Under the pieces are notes generated by a model. That model saw only the letters and a program-made list of their open reading frames with translations. It was not told the DNA's origin and did not search any database. From Nepenthes gracilis (taxonomy: Eukaryota; Streptophyta; Magnoliopsida; Caryophyllales; Nepenthaceae), in NCBI GenBank assembly GCA_033239525.1, contig BSYO01000025.1, positions 654,001 to 718,000 on the forward strand: DNA of 64,000 nucleotides. Direction: 5' to 3'. The position numbers and the translations under genes were made by a program. Shown here one piece after another: positions 9,519 to 22,249 of this stretch (the first letter of the stretch is position 1; each line of letters starts with the position of its first letter).

Positions 9519-11844
9519 AGATCAAAATCTAAATGAATTTATCTATCTATATCAGTGTATAGGTTCATATAAAAAATAAATAAATGAACACTATATTATT
9601 CAAAACTATTCAGAACAAAACTCCTTCACATTTCTCATATGAAAAGTTGTTGGGTTTGTCATTGCAACATCTTATGATTGGCCGCAGGATAGCAGTTATG
9701 TTAAACAAATGTTTCAGAATGCTTGTCTACTAGAAAGCAATGTATACAAAAATAAAATAAAATAAAAATAAAAACTAAGCTGATTATGGTCAAATTCTGA
9801 TTTGGTGGAATTGGAATTGAATGGTGCCCACTGCCATTTCTCATAGTCCATATTTTCGTACGTTGACAATGATTACTGAATGAATTTGTGTGGTGGGGAG
9901 AATTGTCCACAGCAGAACCGGTCAAATGAAATCAATGCATTTTACTTATACTTATCATTTTCTAATGCTTAATTTTTATAAAACTCTAATATTTTCTTTT
10001 TAATCAAAATTTACAAATTAAATTTTTCTTCAAAATTACAAAAACAAACACTGCCCGGATAGAATTCCGATACTAAATAGGTATTAATTTTGTAGCATTT
10101 AAAAAATAATTTCTTTTACGATACATTTAGTTATTGGAATGGAATAAAGTAAAAATAGAATAGTTTTTTTCAGAGAATAGGATAGGAATAGAGTTAGAAT
10201 TATTATTTTTATATTTGATTGTTATAGTAGAATAATGTGAAAATTAGTATTCTATTATTTAGTTTGTAGAATAGTATCAGAAATAAAGTGAAAATAGTTA
10301 TACTAATAATAATAATAATAATAATATGTGAAAATTGTTATTTTTACATGTATAAAAATAATAATTTTTATAAAATATTTATTTTTGGTTAAATTTATAA
10401 TTAAATAAAGAAATATATATTTTTAAAAAATAAAAATTTTATTTGTTTTATTTTTTTTAATCAAATATGTCATTAGAATTTTAGTAGGTTGTCCGCAGGC
10501 GACATATAGGATGAGGATAGTGCGCAGCCTAGCAGCCTAGCTGTCCTGACAGCTCCAAATTGACCAACATGCAATAATAATAATAATGATAATAATTTGT
10601 AGCATTATCAAGGCAGTAGTTGGCCGTACGGCATATTACACATTTTTTAATTGGTATAAGATAATACAATTTCATTTTAAAAAAATTATAAGTATTTCTA
10701 CACAAAAAGCATACTTTATATTAAAAACATATATATTATAGTGTTGTTATATTATTCATGTAATGGCACACTCATCAGATCAAATTAAAATATTTTAGGC
10801 ATTTTTATAGACATATTTTACGCTTAGTACATGACAATTGTAATTAATGACTCGCTGCATAGTATAATTTTTAAGTGTTAAAAAATATTATTTTTTAAAA
10901 AAAAATTTATAATTTAATTATGTTAAGTGTAATACATAATCCAGATATAGCACTTCATTGTACCCTGAGCCAAATGGCTTGATTAGAGTCCTATATTATT
11001 GGCTGGGGTGCACCAAAGTTTCTCGAAGTGAAAATTGATAATAGATTTTTGACAACGATTGAATTTACTATATTTTTTATTTGAATTTGTGATGAAGCAA
11101 TAAAAACATAAAAAATGCACGTATAAAATGGGACAGGTGATTTTTATATGAAAAATTTCTTCTAACTAGGAAAAATTATAAGATCTTATGTCTAAAAAAA
11201 ATTTCAATTATATATAAAATTTAGAATATAACAATCCCATTGGTGCTTTGGTTACAACACTTCAATGGTAACAACTCAAGAGATAAATAAAATATAAGAG
11301 TAAATGAGACAGTAATAACTAAAATATTTTACACAAGAGTTACGATAATATCCCAAGGATTAGCGAATGATAAAGCACAGTTCAAATTCCAAACGGTTGA
11401 TAAATCTTTATTGTTCTTTTTTTCTTTCTTTTTCTCTCTCTTTTTCGGTCGGTTGACGCTCGAGGGTTTGACATTGGACCACCCAAAATAACCTAAAAGT
11501 CAAGTTTTTTTGTTTATAGTCACGCTCGGCTTTTGAATTTGAACTCAAATGCCAGAGCTGCTGTCAAAATATCAATTCAAATGTCGCTTACACGTTAAGA
11601 TTTATTCTAGAAAAATGGCATTCGAGTTGCCGCCCAAATATCAACGCCTTGCTAACAGCCAAAATAGTATGTATATACAATGCGCAATGAGTCACGGCTT
11701 TGTATGAAAGTAACCCATTTCAACAAATTTCATATTAATATAACTAAATTGTAAAATATGCTTTAATTTTTAAACTTTATTTTTGTTATTGCAAAAGCAA
11801 GAATTCTGTCAAAAGCAGAGAACAGGAGGAGAAGATATGGATTG
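9519..11844. other. AT-rich spacer with TAA microsatellites
   Basis: No credible gene is present. An (ataa/taa)n run occurs at about 10303-10326 and another around 10572-10596. The segment at 10130-10290 (ggaatggaataaag, gaataggataggaatag and similar) resembles decayed MITE-like plant repeats, but I could not find clear terminal inverted repeats. Confidence 0.6.
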
Positions 11845-12003
11845 TCAGCAGCCTAATATTTTCTTGAGTAGCCAACTGCAAGAGGCCAGCTTCTTTGGAC
11901 CAGCTGCGAGTCTCCTACGATCTCCAGTTTTCTCAGTGTCATCCTGCTTGGAAGCTGCAGCTTCATGCCTTGGTTTTTGCTGCCTTTTATGCGATCTAGC
12001 CTC
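11845..12003 (-). CDS. Terminal coding exon of a small unidentified plant gene
   Basis: On the minus strand, an acceptor ttgcttggcag precedes 52 codons and a TGA (11847-11845). The peptide is basic and charged (EARSHKRQQKPRHEAAASKQ at the start) and ends in WLLKKILGC. It joins in phase 0 to the first coding exon at 14697-14551, so direct splicing would give a 101-residue protein. A middle exon in the 2.5-kb gap is possible but not found. I do not recognise the family. The C-terminal hydrophobic/basic patch ending in cysteine is the most distinctive trait. Treat the two exons as one gene by inference from strand, phase and style. Confidence 0.5.
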   Translation of the reverse strand, partial: EARSHKRQQKPRHEAAASKQDDTEKTGDRRRLAAGPKKLASCSWLLKKILGC

Positions 12004-14550
12004 CTGCCAAGCAATCAACATTATCCCAAATCAAAGAGGGAAGATAACCTAGGTTAAACTCGTTGACATTGAGTATATGACACACCAGTAATGATAGAAA
12101 CACTACACAATCGAATTTGGGAAGCCTGCCCTTTTAAAAGATGAGTTGATTCAACTCTTTTTAATCACAGTTGTTTAATATTAATCAAATCATTGTATTG
12201 TTTACTATTAAATAATCTCTCCTTTAGTGGAGTTGAGACCTCAAATCCCAAGCAGGAAAATCATAATTCAACAAGCGCCAATATTTTCTCGGGTCTAAAA
12301 TATTGGAAACTGTCGTCAACGCGCTCCAAACACATTTTGACATGTTTTTGAACACATTTAGAAAACATTTTGGACCCGCTTGTAGTATTTTTAGAACGTA
12401 TTGCGTAATTTTATATATATATTTTCGAATAAATAAGGTTCATAGTATTAATTAGAAAAAAAATTAAGAAAACATTGAATATAAATTTTTATTAAATATA
12501 TTCTTACATAAATAAACAAACAATAAATATCAATAAACACGCCTCCAATATTTCATCCTCCTCGTTCATTGAAAGATAACACATTAATGCGTTGATCTCG
12601 TATCTGTATATCATATTGGTATTTATAACGAACATTAATTTGTTGATATTGTGTCTGTGTCTCGTATCGGTGCCTATAACTCATGGCTATAAAATGACAG
12701 CAATATACCAACTTGAAAGCCAAAGTCTCAGCGATGGATGTGGTACCAGCAATTGGAGTAGGGGTGCAGGCTCGTCTTGATGACATGAAGGCCGAAATAC
12801 GCTGCATGAGTGAGATTGAGATGATCCATTTCTCGAAATCGGATCCCAGAAAGCTTGCGCGACGGACGACTGTGACAACCACACGCCCCTCGATTCCATC
12901 TCTTGGCATAGCTGAATTGATCATTATTCATCCATGTTAGCGAGACATTACCCAGAGATCAATTCAAAATGTTGGGAGGTACACTGAATTCCATATGCTT
13001 AAAAGTCTGAAAACAATATATCTAATGTTTACCGAGAATGAAACACAATTTCTTGGCCAAATGGATTGCAAAAAGCTTCCTCACTTCATGTCTCTTCTTT
13101 TACCCTCTCAGTTCAGCACTCACTAGGTTTGAAAAAGAACTCAAATTATTTGATCTCAAATCGTATAAATATTATACTCGTGCCCCATTTGACCAAGGGT
13201 ATATATGCCCTACACGAAACACCATTTTCACTTAAAAACGCACAAAATTATTTAAAGAGTTTTTTTTTAATCAATAGACAATCATACGAAAACTACCCTG
13301 CAAGGCTATCATTTTGCAGACGTTTTACTCTATTTCATTTGAACAAAAATTATGTAAACTGACTACCAGTGCCAAAAATTAGAAGAAGACAATGTGTGCA
13401 CAATGAGAATAAATCTCATAAAGAAGTGATCGATCTCAACACAAAAGCAGAACGATATTTAATGCCATGAGGAAATTGATTCTTTGTGCATGCTTATGGG
13501 AGATGATTTCATAGTATAGTATGTTGAGAAAACAGCACAGATGCTGATCTACAACTGATACCGAAACTTCAATCTAATGTAATGGAACTGTGTTTAGTAA
13601 ATCTACGATTTAACTATACTGTATGTCATCACATATAGCTCAGAAGAGTTTCTCTATGAAATGCATGGCTGATGTCTCCTGGCCTCGAAGGAAACATATA
13701 TACGAAGCTGGAGACAAGATTTCAAGGAAGGCTCAGATCAAGATAGCAAATGCCGAGTTCTCAAAATGGGGATTGAAAAAAAATTATGTTATCTTAGAAT
13801 ATTTTTTTGTTAAAAGAGTAAGAATAACTCATGTTATATAAGGGGTACATTTATCTATCGCTAGCATAAGAAAATATTAACTATTAGTCCCATCTGCCAT
13901 TGCCCTACTGCCGCACTCCCGGCCTACTTTTAGAGACCCACTGCTTCGGGTGGTCTCGCCACCTCTCCTCTGTCTCCATCCCTGGCGACCCCTTCATCTA
14001 TTGTGGCTCTATTTCTCAGCTTATCTCAAGTCGGGTTACGGTCTTGTCATTTTATATTCTTTCTCATCTTTATAATGACGAAAATTTTATTTTAACAATT
14101 TGAATAGATCAAATTATTATAATTATTAAAATATATTAGATTTATCCTATAAACTTAACTGTTTGAATCATTTGTTAATAGAATGTAAGACTCTAAATCG
14201 GAGTGTTCTAACAGCTACCCTAATTCCCTACAAGAATCAAACAATATAAACATTTATTCCCACCTTATTCATGATAATACTTATTTATAATAATGTTGAT
14301 TCTACTCTCCACTTCTTTTTTTTTTTTTAATTCTAACCACCAAAGATGCCATCAGAGTTGCTATGCAAATCATCAATGGAGGGTCATAAGCATCTGTTCT
14401 TTAACTGCAGTACACCTACCATGTTTAAGCGGCTTATCTTGCGTTAATGGCTAGCGCATAACAGATAAGTCAGATGCTGAATCCGCAGAATACATTTATT
14501 ATACAAGCCAGGTTGTTTGTATGCAAGAACGGGAAAGAGATCTGTTTCAC
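12004..14550 (-). other. Presumed large intron of the small gene
   Basis: AT-rich sequence with scattered short open frames on both strands. A 75-codon + frame at 12713-12940 (ending SLGIAELIIIHPC) and a minus frame over the same stretch are open, but neither has recognisable domains or convincing splice sites. About 13860-14100 holds a GC-richer block of unknown origin. Confidence 0.4.
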
Positions 14551-14697
14551 CTGACACAGTCGATCTTCGATTGCAGCGACTCGATCCAACAGAGATCCTC
14601 TCAAGTCAGCCTCCTTCACAGCCAAATCCATTGGGATGAACTTGTTCTCCTCTACTTCCACTGAACGCGGGCTACTGGCTCCTGATCTCAATGCCAT
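14551..14697 (-). CDS. First coding exon of a small unidentified plant gene
   Basis: Begins with ATG at 14697 and encodes 49 residues starting MALRSGASSPRSVEVEENKF. It ends in DRVAAIEDRLCQ, a short amphipathic helix that could start a coiled coil. A donor CAG|gtgaaa follows in phase 0. A probable 5' UTR exon lies upstream, ending at tttg|gtgagt near 14836. Upstream of that, about 14930 is the likely start of transcription. The codon pattern, an acceptor-like sequence before the ATG and a good donor support a real gene, but no known domain is present. Confidence 0.6.
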
Positions 14698-15132
14698 ATT
14701 CTCTTACTTGAACAAAATTCATCTAGCATATAAGATTTAATTACATGTTGATTGATCCATTTTAATGCTCAGAAACAAAATGCAAATGATCTAGGTTTGT
14801 TTATGAAATCTTATGCAATGAGAGAGAGAAACTCACCAAAGAATCCAAGCGATAGAGCCTAGAAACAAGAAGGATGGAGATGGAGATGGAGATGGTGATG
14901 GAACTGACTGAACATTTATTTGTCTGGTTAGAGTGTTGACCCATTCGCCCATATCTTCTGGGAGAAATACTCAAAGCTGCTCAACGTGGCAATAAATGTA
15001 AGGCATGGCAATCTGTGCTTGATTCTCTGGGTCTGTCATGGACCTCAAATAGGAAAATGTTTTGGGCATGCAATTTACTTTTTGCAATACATTGAAGGAT
15101 TACGACATATATCCATCCATTCACTTTCATAT

Positions 15133-16254
15133 TGTAGGGGGAAGCCGGTCGATTTGCCAATTAGCATGAAAAAGAAAATAACGGCTAACAAGCAGGGAGG
15201 AGAAGAGAAATTAAGGATATACAAAATTTTACGTAGAAAATCTCTTCTAAAATAAGAGGAAAAATCATTGAACACTTATTCCACAAAAAACTCACTATCA
15301 AAATAGTTACACGAATCCTTTGAAGAACAGATAGTAAGAGTAAATTCCACTATTCACTCATGTATTTCTTTACTCACACTTGTTTCTCAAGTTTTTGCAT
15401 GTTTTTACAAGACCTCTCACACACAATCTGTTGGCACACACGTATACATATATAAACACAATCAGTCCACCTACACATTAGTTAGCATACGTGCACAATA
15501 AGTCCTGCCACCAACTTTACAAGATGCCACCAAACCATCCTATCGGGAGAAGTTGACTTCCTCCTCTAATTAATAATCAGAAAGTTTATTCTTCTAAAAA
15601 ACTGTTTGCACAGACTTTGTAGGAGTGATAATTCCCAGGCGTTGATAAAAGTCTTCGGTCATTGTCACATGTCCTCGGGCATTGTTTGAAGTCCTAGGTC
15701 CTTGTGCGCTTAACATCCTCGGCCGTTATCAGCACCTCGGCCATTATCAGTATCTCGACCGTTATTACAGACTTCGGTCTTCACCATTGTGCAAGTATCT
15801 TGGTCCTTTCTAATAAAAAAAAGACTCCGGTCTTTATACAAAGTCTTTGGTTGTTGACACTTCAAACCGGCTCTTAAATCCACTCCGGCATTTTGTGCTC
15901 TGAAAATGTATTCCGGTATTTTCATTCCGGAAAACTCACTCCGGAATTTTCCTCTCCGGAATTTTTCCTCTCCAAAAAAATTCACTTCGGAATAATTCTT
16001 CTCCAAAAAATTTCCACTCCGAAAAACTTCACTCAGGAATAATTATTCTTCGAAACATTTCCTCTCCAAAAAAATTTACTCCAGAATAATTCCTCTCCAG
16101 AAAATTTCTCTTTGGAATTATCTCCGAAAATCCTCTCAAGATATTTTGCTCTCTAGAAAATTCACTCCGAAAATATTTTCGATCAGTATCTTCACTCCAA
16201 AATTTCTAGTTAACTTTCACTCTGGCAATTTCCCACACTAGAGTAATCCCAACA
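15133..16254 (-). repeat. 3' LTR of the copia element (1122 bp)
   Basis: In element sense it starts TGTTGGGATTACTC and ends CCCCTACA. It is 79 bp longer than the other LTR, mostly through expansion of a degenerate ~30-bp motif family (attcctctccgaaaa, attcactccggaa; about 15900-16200). Its outer end lies about 200 bp upstream of the presumed transcription start of the small gene at 11845-14930. Confidence 0.93.
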
Positions 16255-16289
16255 AACTTTTCCTCATGACTGTGTAAGAATCAAATCTT

Positions 16290-19200
16290 TCAGTCCAGCT
16301 ATTTTACAACAAGCTTCAAGTTTTTCTTTAGGTAATATTTTGGTCAATATATCTAACCTATTTTCTTTAGATCAGACCCAATTTTTGCACAAATGTATGG
16401 CACTTTGGCTGTCATAAAACACCACATATTTTTCCTGTTAGAAGCCCAATTCTTGGATGAACTTTTTCATCCACAGCATCTACTTGCTTACTTCTGTGAC
16501 AGCGATAAACTCTGCTTCAGTAGTAGAGAGAGTAATGCATTTCTGCAGCTTTCACTGCCAAGACCCATTTAGCAAACTTAATGAGATATTCCAAAGTAGA
16601 CTTTCGAAAGTCAACGTCTCCGGCCATATCTGCGTCTGTGTAACCAATCAACTAGAGCCTCTCATTTTCAAAACACAAACGCATCTTTGATGTCCCCCAA
16701 AAATATCTCAAGATCCACTTTACAGCTAACTAGTGTTCTTTCCCGAGGATCTGAGAGAAATCTTCTTACATTGCCCACCGCGTGTGCAATATCCGACCTC
16801 GTGCATACCATAGTATACATCAAGCTTCCTACTGCTAAAGATTAGGGCACATTTCTTATGGCAGCCTTCTCAATATCCATGGTCGAGTATTGCCTACTAC
16901 TCAATCTGAAATGGTTTGCTAATGTGGTGCTCACTGGTTTAGAATTCTCCACCTTGAACTGTTGAAGTACTTTCTCAACATAGCTTTCTTGGGACAGCCA
17001 GAGTTTCTTGTCCTTATAGTCGTAAAATATTCTGATACCCAAAATCTATTTCGCGGGCCCCAAATCCTTCAGTAAATGACTGCCTAAGCTGCTGCTTTAA
17101 TTCTTTGATATGTGCGACATTTCGTCCAATGATTAACATGTCGTCCACATAGGAAAATGATGACAAAGTCATCGTCTGAAAACCTCTAAACAAATACGCA
17201 ATTGTCGGAAGTAGTCTTCTGGTAGCCTTGAACTACCATAATAAACTCGAACTTCCTGTACCATTAATGTGGAGCCTATTTCAATCTGTACATGCTTTTC
17301 TTCAGACAATATATCATTCCTTCCTTTCCCTTGACCTCGAACTCCTTTGGTTACTCTATATGAATCTCCTCCTCAAGGTCACCGTGGAGGAAAGATATCT
17401 GGACATCTAGTTGTTTTATCTCCAGATCCAGGACAGCAGCTAAACTAAGCATCACACGTATGGAGGACATTTTTACTATCGGGGCAAAAATTTTATCAAA
17501 ATTAACCCATTTATGTTAGTTGAAACCCTTTACCACAAGCCTTGCTTCATACCTCAAATGAGAGGTATTTTTCTCAGTTTTCAACCTGAGACTCATTTGT
17601 TCTTTAGGGCTTTCTTTTCTTTCGGTAATTTAGCAAATTTAAAAGTATGGTTCTCATATAATAAACTCATCTCATCCTTCATGACTTCCAATCTTTTTCC
17701 TTTGTCCTTACTCTCCATTGCTTCCTCAAAGTCTTTTGGTTCACCTCCATCAGTGAGTAACACATACTCACTAGGAGACAAACGAACAAATAGTCACCAG
17801 TCCCCAGAAGAACGTTGAATAGTAACTTCCTCGGCCAACTGAGGAGTGATGTCATTTACGTCTTCATCAGGCGTTATTACTTCTTCACCATTGACCTTGG
17901 TTGCTTTGGGGCATTGTCCGGTTGAATAAAATTAGCATCAGTCTTGTCTGTCCTACCAGTATTAGACAATGCCTTCTTCTCTTTGCCAATATCCTCAATG
18001 GTTTCACCTTTAACGAAAATAACGTCTCTTGACCGGATAAGCTTCTTTTCAATCGGGTCATAAATCCTAAATCCTAATTCATCTTTCCCATAACCTCAAA
18101 AAGACGCACTTCATCGTCTTTAATTCCAACTTAGTCCTCACATCCTTCGACATGTGTACAAAGGTTTTACAGCCAAATACCTGAAGATGGTCATAGGGTG
18201 GCTCCTTTTCGATCCACATCTTCTCAGAATTTCACCATTCAGTGGTTTATTGGGCGACCTATTGATAATATAGGCCGTTGTCCTTAAAGCTTCTACCCAG
18301 AAGGATCCAAAGAGTTTTACTTCAGAAAGTAGGCACCTGACTCTTTCCATTAATGTACGGTTCATTTTTTCTGCCATTCCATTCAACTGTAGCGTTTTAG
18401 GCGGCATCTTCTGATGGTGTTTGCCATGCTTTCTACAATAGGCATCAAATGTCTCAATATATTCGCCACCAATATCATTTCGGACACACTTCAACTTCTT
18501 GTCTGTCGTTCAACAAAAGCATAATATTGCTCAATGTTTCGAGGACTTGATCTTTCCTCTTAAGTGGGTAAACTCACAATTTTCTCGAGCAATCATTAAT
18601 GAATAATACAAAATATTGAGCCCCTCCGAATGACTTTTTTTAAAATGGTCCACATACATCAGTATGAACCAAGTTAAGTAGTCCTACCTTCTTAGAGGAT
18701 GAATTTTCAAGGAATGAGACTCATCACTACTTCCCCGCCATACAATGAGAACAGATCCTCAGTTCATTTTCTTTCATGCCTGGAGTAAGACACTTCTTTG
18801 CCCAATGACATAGTCCTTTCCCACTTATTTGGCCCAATCTACGGTGTCACAAATCCACAGACTCCACTCTACTTGCAGTATTCACCTCTCCGAACATAGA
18901 AGATGCTTTTACCACATAGAGCTCGGAAACCTTCTTTTCTAGGGTAATAATTAGAGACCCTCTAGTCAATCTCTAGGCTTCTTCATAGAAGGTATTACAA
19001 TACCCTTTATTATCATTTAACCGGCCAATTGAAATTGTGTCCAAATGACACAATCTTTTCTCACTTATATGGCCCAATCTACGGTGCCACAAATTTGCAG
19101 ACTCCACTCTACTTGCAGTATTCACCCCTCCGGACATAGAAAACACTTTCACCACATACAACCCGGAGACATTCTTTCCTCAGGCAATGATTAGAGACCC

Positions 19201-19500
19201 TCTAGTCAATCTCTAGGCTCATTCACAAATGTATTACAATATCCTTCATCATTTAACCGAACGGTTGAAATTATATTAAGTCGGATATCAAGGACATGCT
19301 GGACGTCATTTAGCAACAACCTCGTCCCATTGTTGATGACAAACAGTACGTCACCTCTGCTAACAACTTGGGACATTCCTTCATTTTTCATTCTTATCAC
19401 TCCAAAATCTCCTAAAGTATAAGATATGAACAATCCTCTTTTGGATGTGGCGTGGAGTGAAGCGCCCATATCTACCACCTAGTTGGACTCGTGATCAGTC
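16290..19500 (-). pseudogene. Copia pol remnant: protease, integrase, RT, RNase H
   Basis: In element order, the protease region reads VVDMGASLHAT (19484-19452), where the catalytic D-S/T-G is changed to DMG. Two tandem copies of the GAG-pre-integrase segment (LWHRRLGHIS) follow at 19279-18800. The integrase core (NDIGGEYIE near 18475, LNGMAEKMNRTL near 18380) and the IINRSPNKPLNG tail lie at 18494-18138. Reverse-transcriptase pieces lie at about 17800-16840, including LWLSQESYVEKVL (17010-16970). RNase H pieces lie at about 16800-16300. Many stops and frameshifts are present. Confidence 0.9.
18800..19279. repeat. 240-bp tandem duplication inside the copia pol
   Basis: acggtgtcac at 18841 and acggtgccac at 19081 lie exactly 240 bp apart, and similarity extends across both 240-bp units (18800-19039 and 19040-19279). 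The unit encodes the GAG-pre-integrase zinc-binding segment with LWHRRLGHIS and LWHRRLGQIS versions. The 80-codon length preserves the reading frame. The two copies have since diverged by many substitutions. Confidence 0.9.
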
Positions 19501-19559
19501 AAACTTACCACGTCATCCATTTCACAGGTCAATAGGATATCACCTCTAGTGACTATCAA

Positions 19560-20384
19560 AATCGAGGCCTTTTCTTCGCCTCGTCCTTTCTCAGCCTTAT
19601 TCTCTTTACCATCTCCTTTAATGTCACACTTTTATTTGTAATAATGTTTCTTAATGTGAACTTTTTTATCACAATAATGACATTTGAAGTCTTAAAACTT
19701 TGACCGGGACTTACTACGTCCCTTTTCTCCTTACTTTCGGTCATGACTTTTGCTCCTTCCCCATGACTCAATCACGAGCACTCTAGAGTGTATAGATGCG
19801 GAGATCACTTGTGACCACCTTGACTCATTCATGAGTAAGGAAGTAATAACCTTATCCAACTTGAGCGTATCTTTTTCGAACAGCAGTGTTATAACGATGT
19901 GGTCATATGATGCCAACAAAGAAGCCAGCAACACTAGTGCCTTGTCTTCTTCCTTAATCTCTACATCCAGAGCCGACATTTGCATTAAAATCCTATTAAA
20001 CTTATCCAGATTCTTTTTGAAACTTTCCCCTTCAGACAACCGAAAGCCGTAGAATTGCCTCTTCACATGCAACCTTGTTGTCAGGGACTTAGACTTGTAC
20101 CGACTATCAAACTTCTCCCAAACCTCTGTTGGGTCTGACAAGCCAATGACCTCCTGAAAAGTGTTATCCGTAAGATACAACTTGATTATGCAGTTAATAA
20201 GATCTTTCTTATCTTGCAATTCTTTCTCCGTCGTATTCTCCGGCTTCTCTTCTCTCCTCCGAAGGGTTTTCACCATTCCTTCTCGGGTCAAAATATTTTT
20301 CACCATTTCTTGTCGAAGAATAAAATTATTTTACTCATTAAACTACTCCATACTAAATGGCAAGTTTTTCGATGACGAAGCTAT
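19560..20384 (-). pseudogene. Copia gag remnant (UBN2-type)
   Basis: The frame starting next to the primer-binding site reads IASSSKNLPFSME, where the expected initiator ATG is ATA (20384-20382). It continues through stops to MVKNILTREGMVK and a 191-codon open stretch (20306-19731) containing KSLTTRLHVKRQFYGF. That stretch is the UBN2 retrotransposon gag domain of Tork/TNT1-like elements. The zinc knuckle near 19660 reads CHYCDKKVHIKKHY, so the last cysteine of CX2CX4HX4C is replaced by tyrosine. Loss of the start codon and zinc ligand both indicate inactivity. Confidence 0.9.
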
Positions 20385-20406
20385 ATGACCGAAGGATCTC
20401 AACCAG

Positions 20407-20418
20407 GCTTTGATACCA
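20407..20418 (-). other. Primer-binding site (initiator tRNA-Met)
   Basis: In element sense, TGGTATCAAAGCC follows the 5' LTR after two bases. It matches the initiator tRNA-Met 3' end used by most plant copia elements, with one change from TGGTATCAGAGC. Confidence 0.9.
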
Positions 20419-20420
20419 CT

Positions 20421-21463
20421 TGTAAGGGGAAGTTGGTCGATTTGCCAATTAGCATGAAGAAGGGAATAAAAGCTAACAAGCAGGGAGGAGAAGAGAAATT
20501 GAGGACATATAAAATTTTACGTGAAAAATCTCTTCTAAAATAAGAGAAAAAATCACAAGACACTTAGTCCACAAAAAACTCACTATCAAAATGGTTACAC
20601 AAACCCTTTGAAGAACAATTAGCAAGAGTAAATTCCACTATTCACTCCTCTGTATTTCTTCACTCACACTTGTTTCTCAAGTTCTTGCACATTCTTACAA
20701 GACCTCTCACACACGATCTGCTAGCACACACGTATACATATATATACACAATCAATCCACCTACACATTAGACAGCATATGTGCACAACAAATCCTGTCA
20801 CCAACTTTGCAAGATGCCACTAATTTTGCTAGGACCATCCTGTCAGGAGTAGTTGACTTCCTCCTCTAATCAATAATCAGAAAGTCTATTCTTCTAAAAA
20901 GCTGCTTGCACAGACTTTATAGAAGTTATAATTCCTAGGCGTTGATAAAAGTCTTCGGTCATTGTCACATGTCCTCAGGCGTTGCTTGAAGTCCTAGGTC
21001 CTTACTGTGCTTAACATCCTCGGCCGTTATCAGCACCTTAGCCATTATCAGTATCTTGGCCGTTATCACAAACTTCGGTCTTCACCATTGTGCAAGTATC
21101 TCGGTCCTTTCTAAAAAAAAAAGACTCCGATCCTTATACAAGGTCTTCAGTTGTGGACACTTCAAACCGGTTCTTAAATCCATTCCGGCATTTTGTGCTC
21201 CAAAAATGCATTCCGGAATTTTCCTCTCCGAAATTTTTCCTCTCCAGAATAATTCCTCTCTGAAAAATTCACTTCGGAATAATTCCTCTCCAAAACATTT
21301 TCTCTCTGAAAAAATTCACTCCGGAATTCTCTACGGAAATCCTCTCCTGATATTTTGCTCTTTGGAAAGTTCACTCCAAAAATATTTTCGATCAGGATCT
21401 TCACTTCAAAATTTCCGATCAATTTTCACTCTGGCAATTTCCCACACCGGAGTGATCCCTACA
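20421..21463 (-). repeat. 5' LTR of the copia element (1043 bp)
   Basis: In element sense it starts TGTAGGGATCACTCC and ends CCCCTTACA. It contains a candidate TATA stretch (minus tgtgtatatatatgta, about 20735-20752). It also carries an array of short motifs around cctcggccgttatcag (about 21017-21075) and another around attcctctccgaaaa (about 21200-21340). The second type is expanded in the other LTR. Confidence 0.93.
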
Positions 21464-21468
21464 TATAT

Positions 21469-22206
21469 GAGTTTGTTAATACATTTGGATGAACAAAAGG
21501 TAATCAAAAGGTGACTGATGAGATATTCTAACACCACTCAAATATAAATTGAACAAGTATTAAGTGATTCACTTTCACGGGAAAGCTTCATTGGCCATTG
21601 CCATCGACCGCGTTGCCTAAACAATTGCCAGCATCAACTTCCTTGAGGGTCCTGTCAGTGCCGTGAATGTGCTCGTCGTGAGCTTGGCATGCACCTGGTA
21701 AAAATAAATTTGGCTAAGGATCACCAGTCGTGACACTGATGGCTGCTGGTAACCATCATCGCTCTTCTCATTTTCCGTGGATCAATCAAATGGAGCACAG
21801 TATGTTCCGATAGTTTCATGTTGTTAATGTTTTTCGTTATACATTTGAAATCCTAATTTGAACAGTGACAATACCACCCGATTGTTCACATATTTTATTT
21901 TATTTTTTTAAAATGGGGCGTAGATAATAGATCCTAGTTTGTTTAGTTATTCCTTTCGTTAATTACTATTGGCCCTTCTCAAGTTCACGTACGACAAACT
22001 CGAGCATTTAGTCATTTTTTTATTGTAGGTGTTTTCCTATGGATCGATCACATTTCAATATATATTCTTTTGATTTACAAGACTAACGACCACCCAAACA
22101 AAAATAAAAGGATCAAATATGATACCCTTACGCTTCACATCTTGAAGCTAGCCAGTTTTTTTCATCTTTTCTTTTTCTTTTTCTTTTCAGCCCATTTGAT
22201 TGGTTC

Positions 22207-22249
<43 letters not shown>

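Larger units (their letters stand above)
15133..21463 (-). mobile_element. Ty1/copia retrotransposon, TNT1/Tork type, both LTRs
   Basis: Two direct LTRs (15133-16254 and 20421-21463) bracket copia-type gag, protease, integrase, reverse transcriptase and RNase H remnants in that order on the minus strand. Flanking 5-mers are CATAT (15128-15132) and TATAT (21464-21468), a target-site duplication with one transition. The primer-binding site complements initiator tRNA-Met, and a purine tract (gaggaaaagtt in element sense) precedes the 3' LTR. By eye the two LTRs differ at roughly one base in ten plus indels, so the insertion is old. Stops and frameshifts in every domain make it inactive. It resembles the element at 59093 in LTR start (TG..GGG..TCACTCC) and protein sequence. 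Confidence 0.95.

Noticed and set aside
12553..12940. Overlapping open frames on both strands considered as a middle exon
   Set aside because: No splice sites fit the phase-0 flanking exons and no known domain is seen on either strand.
19750..20052. Plus-strand open frames across the copia gag
   Set aside because: They are antisense shadows of the gag open stretch on the minus strand.
22206..22249. Alternating TA/TG tract considered as a regulatory Z-DNA element
   Set aside because: Ordinary microsatellite with no supporting context.
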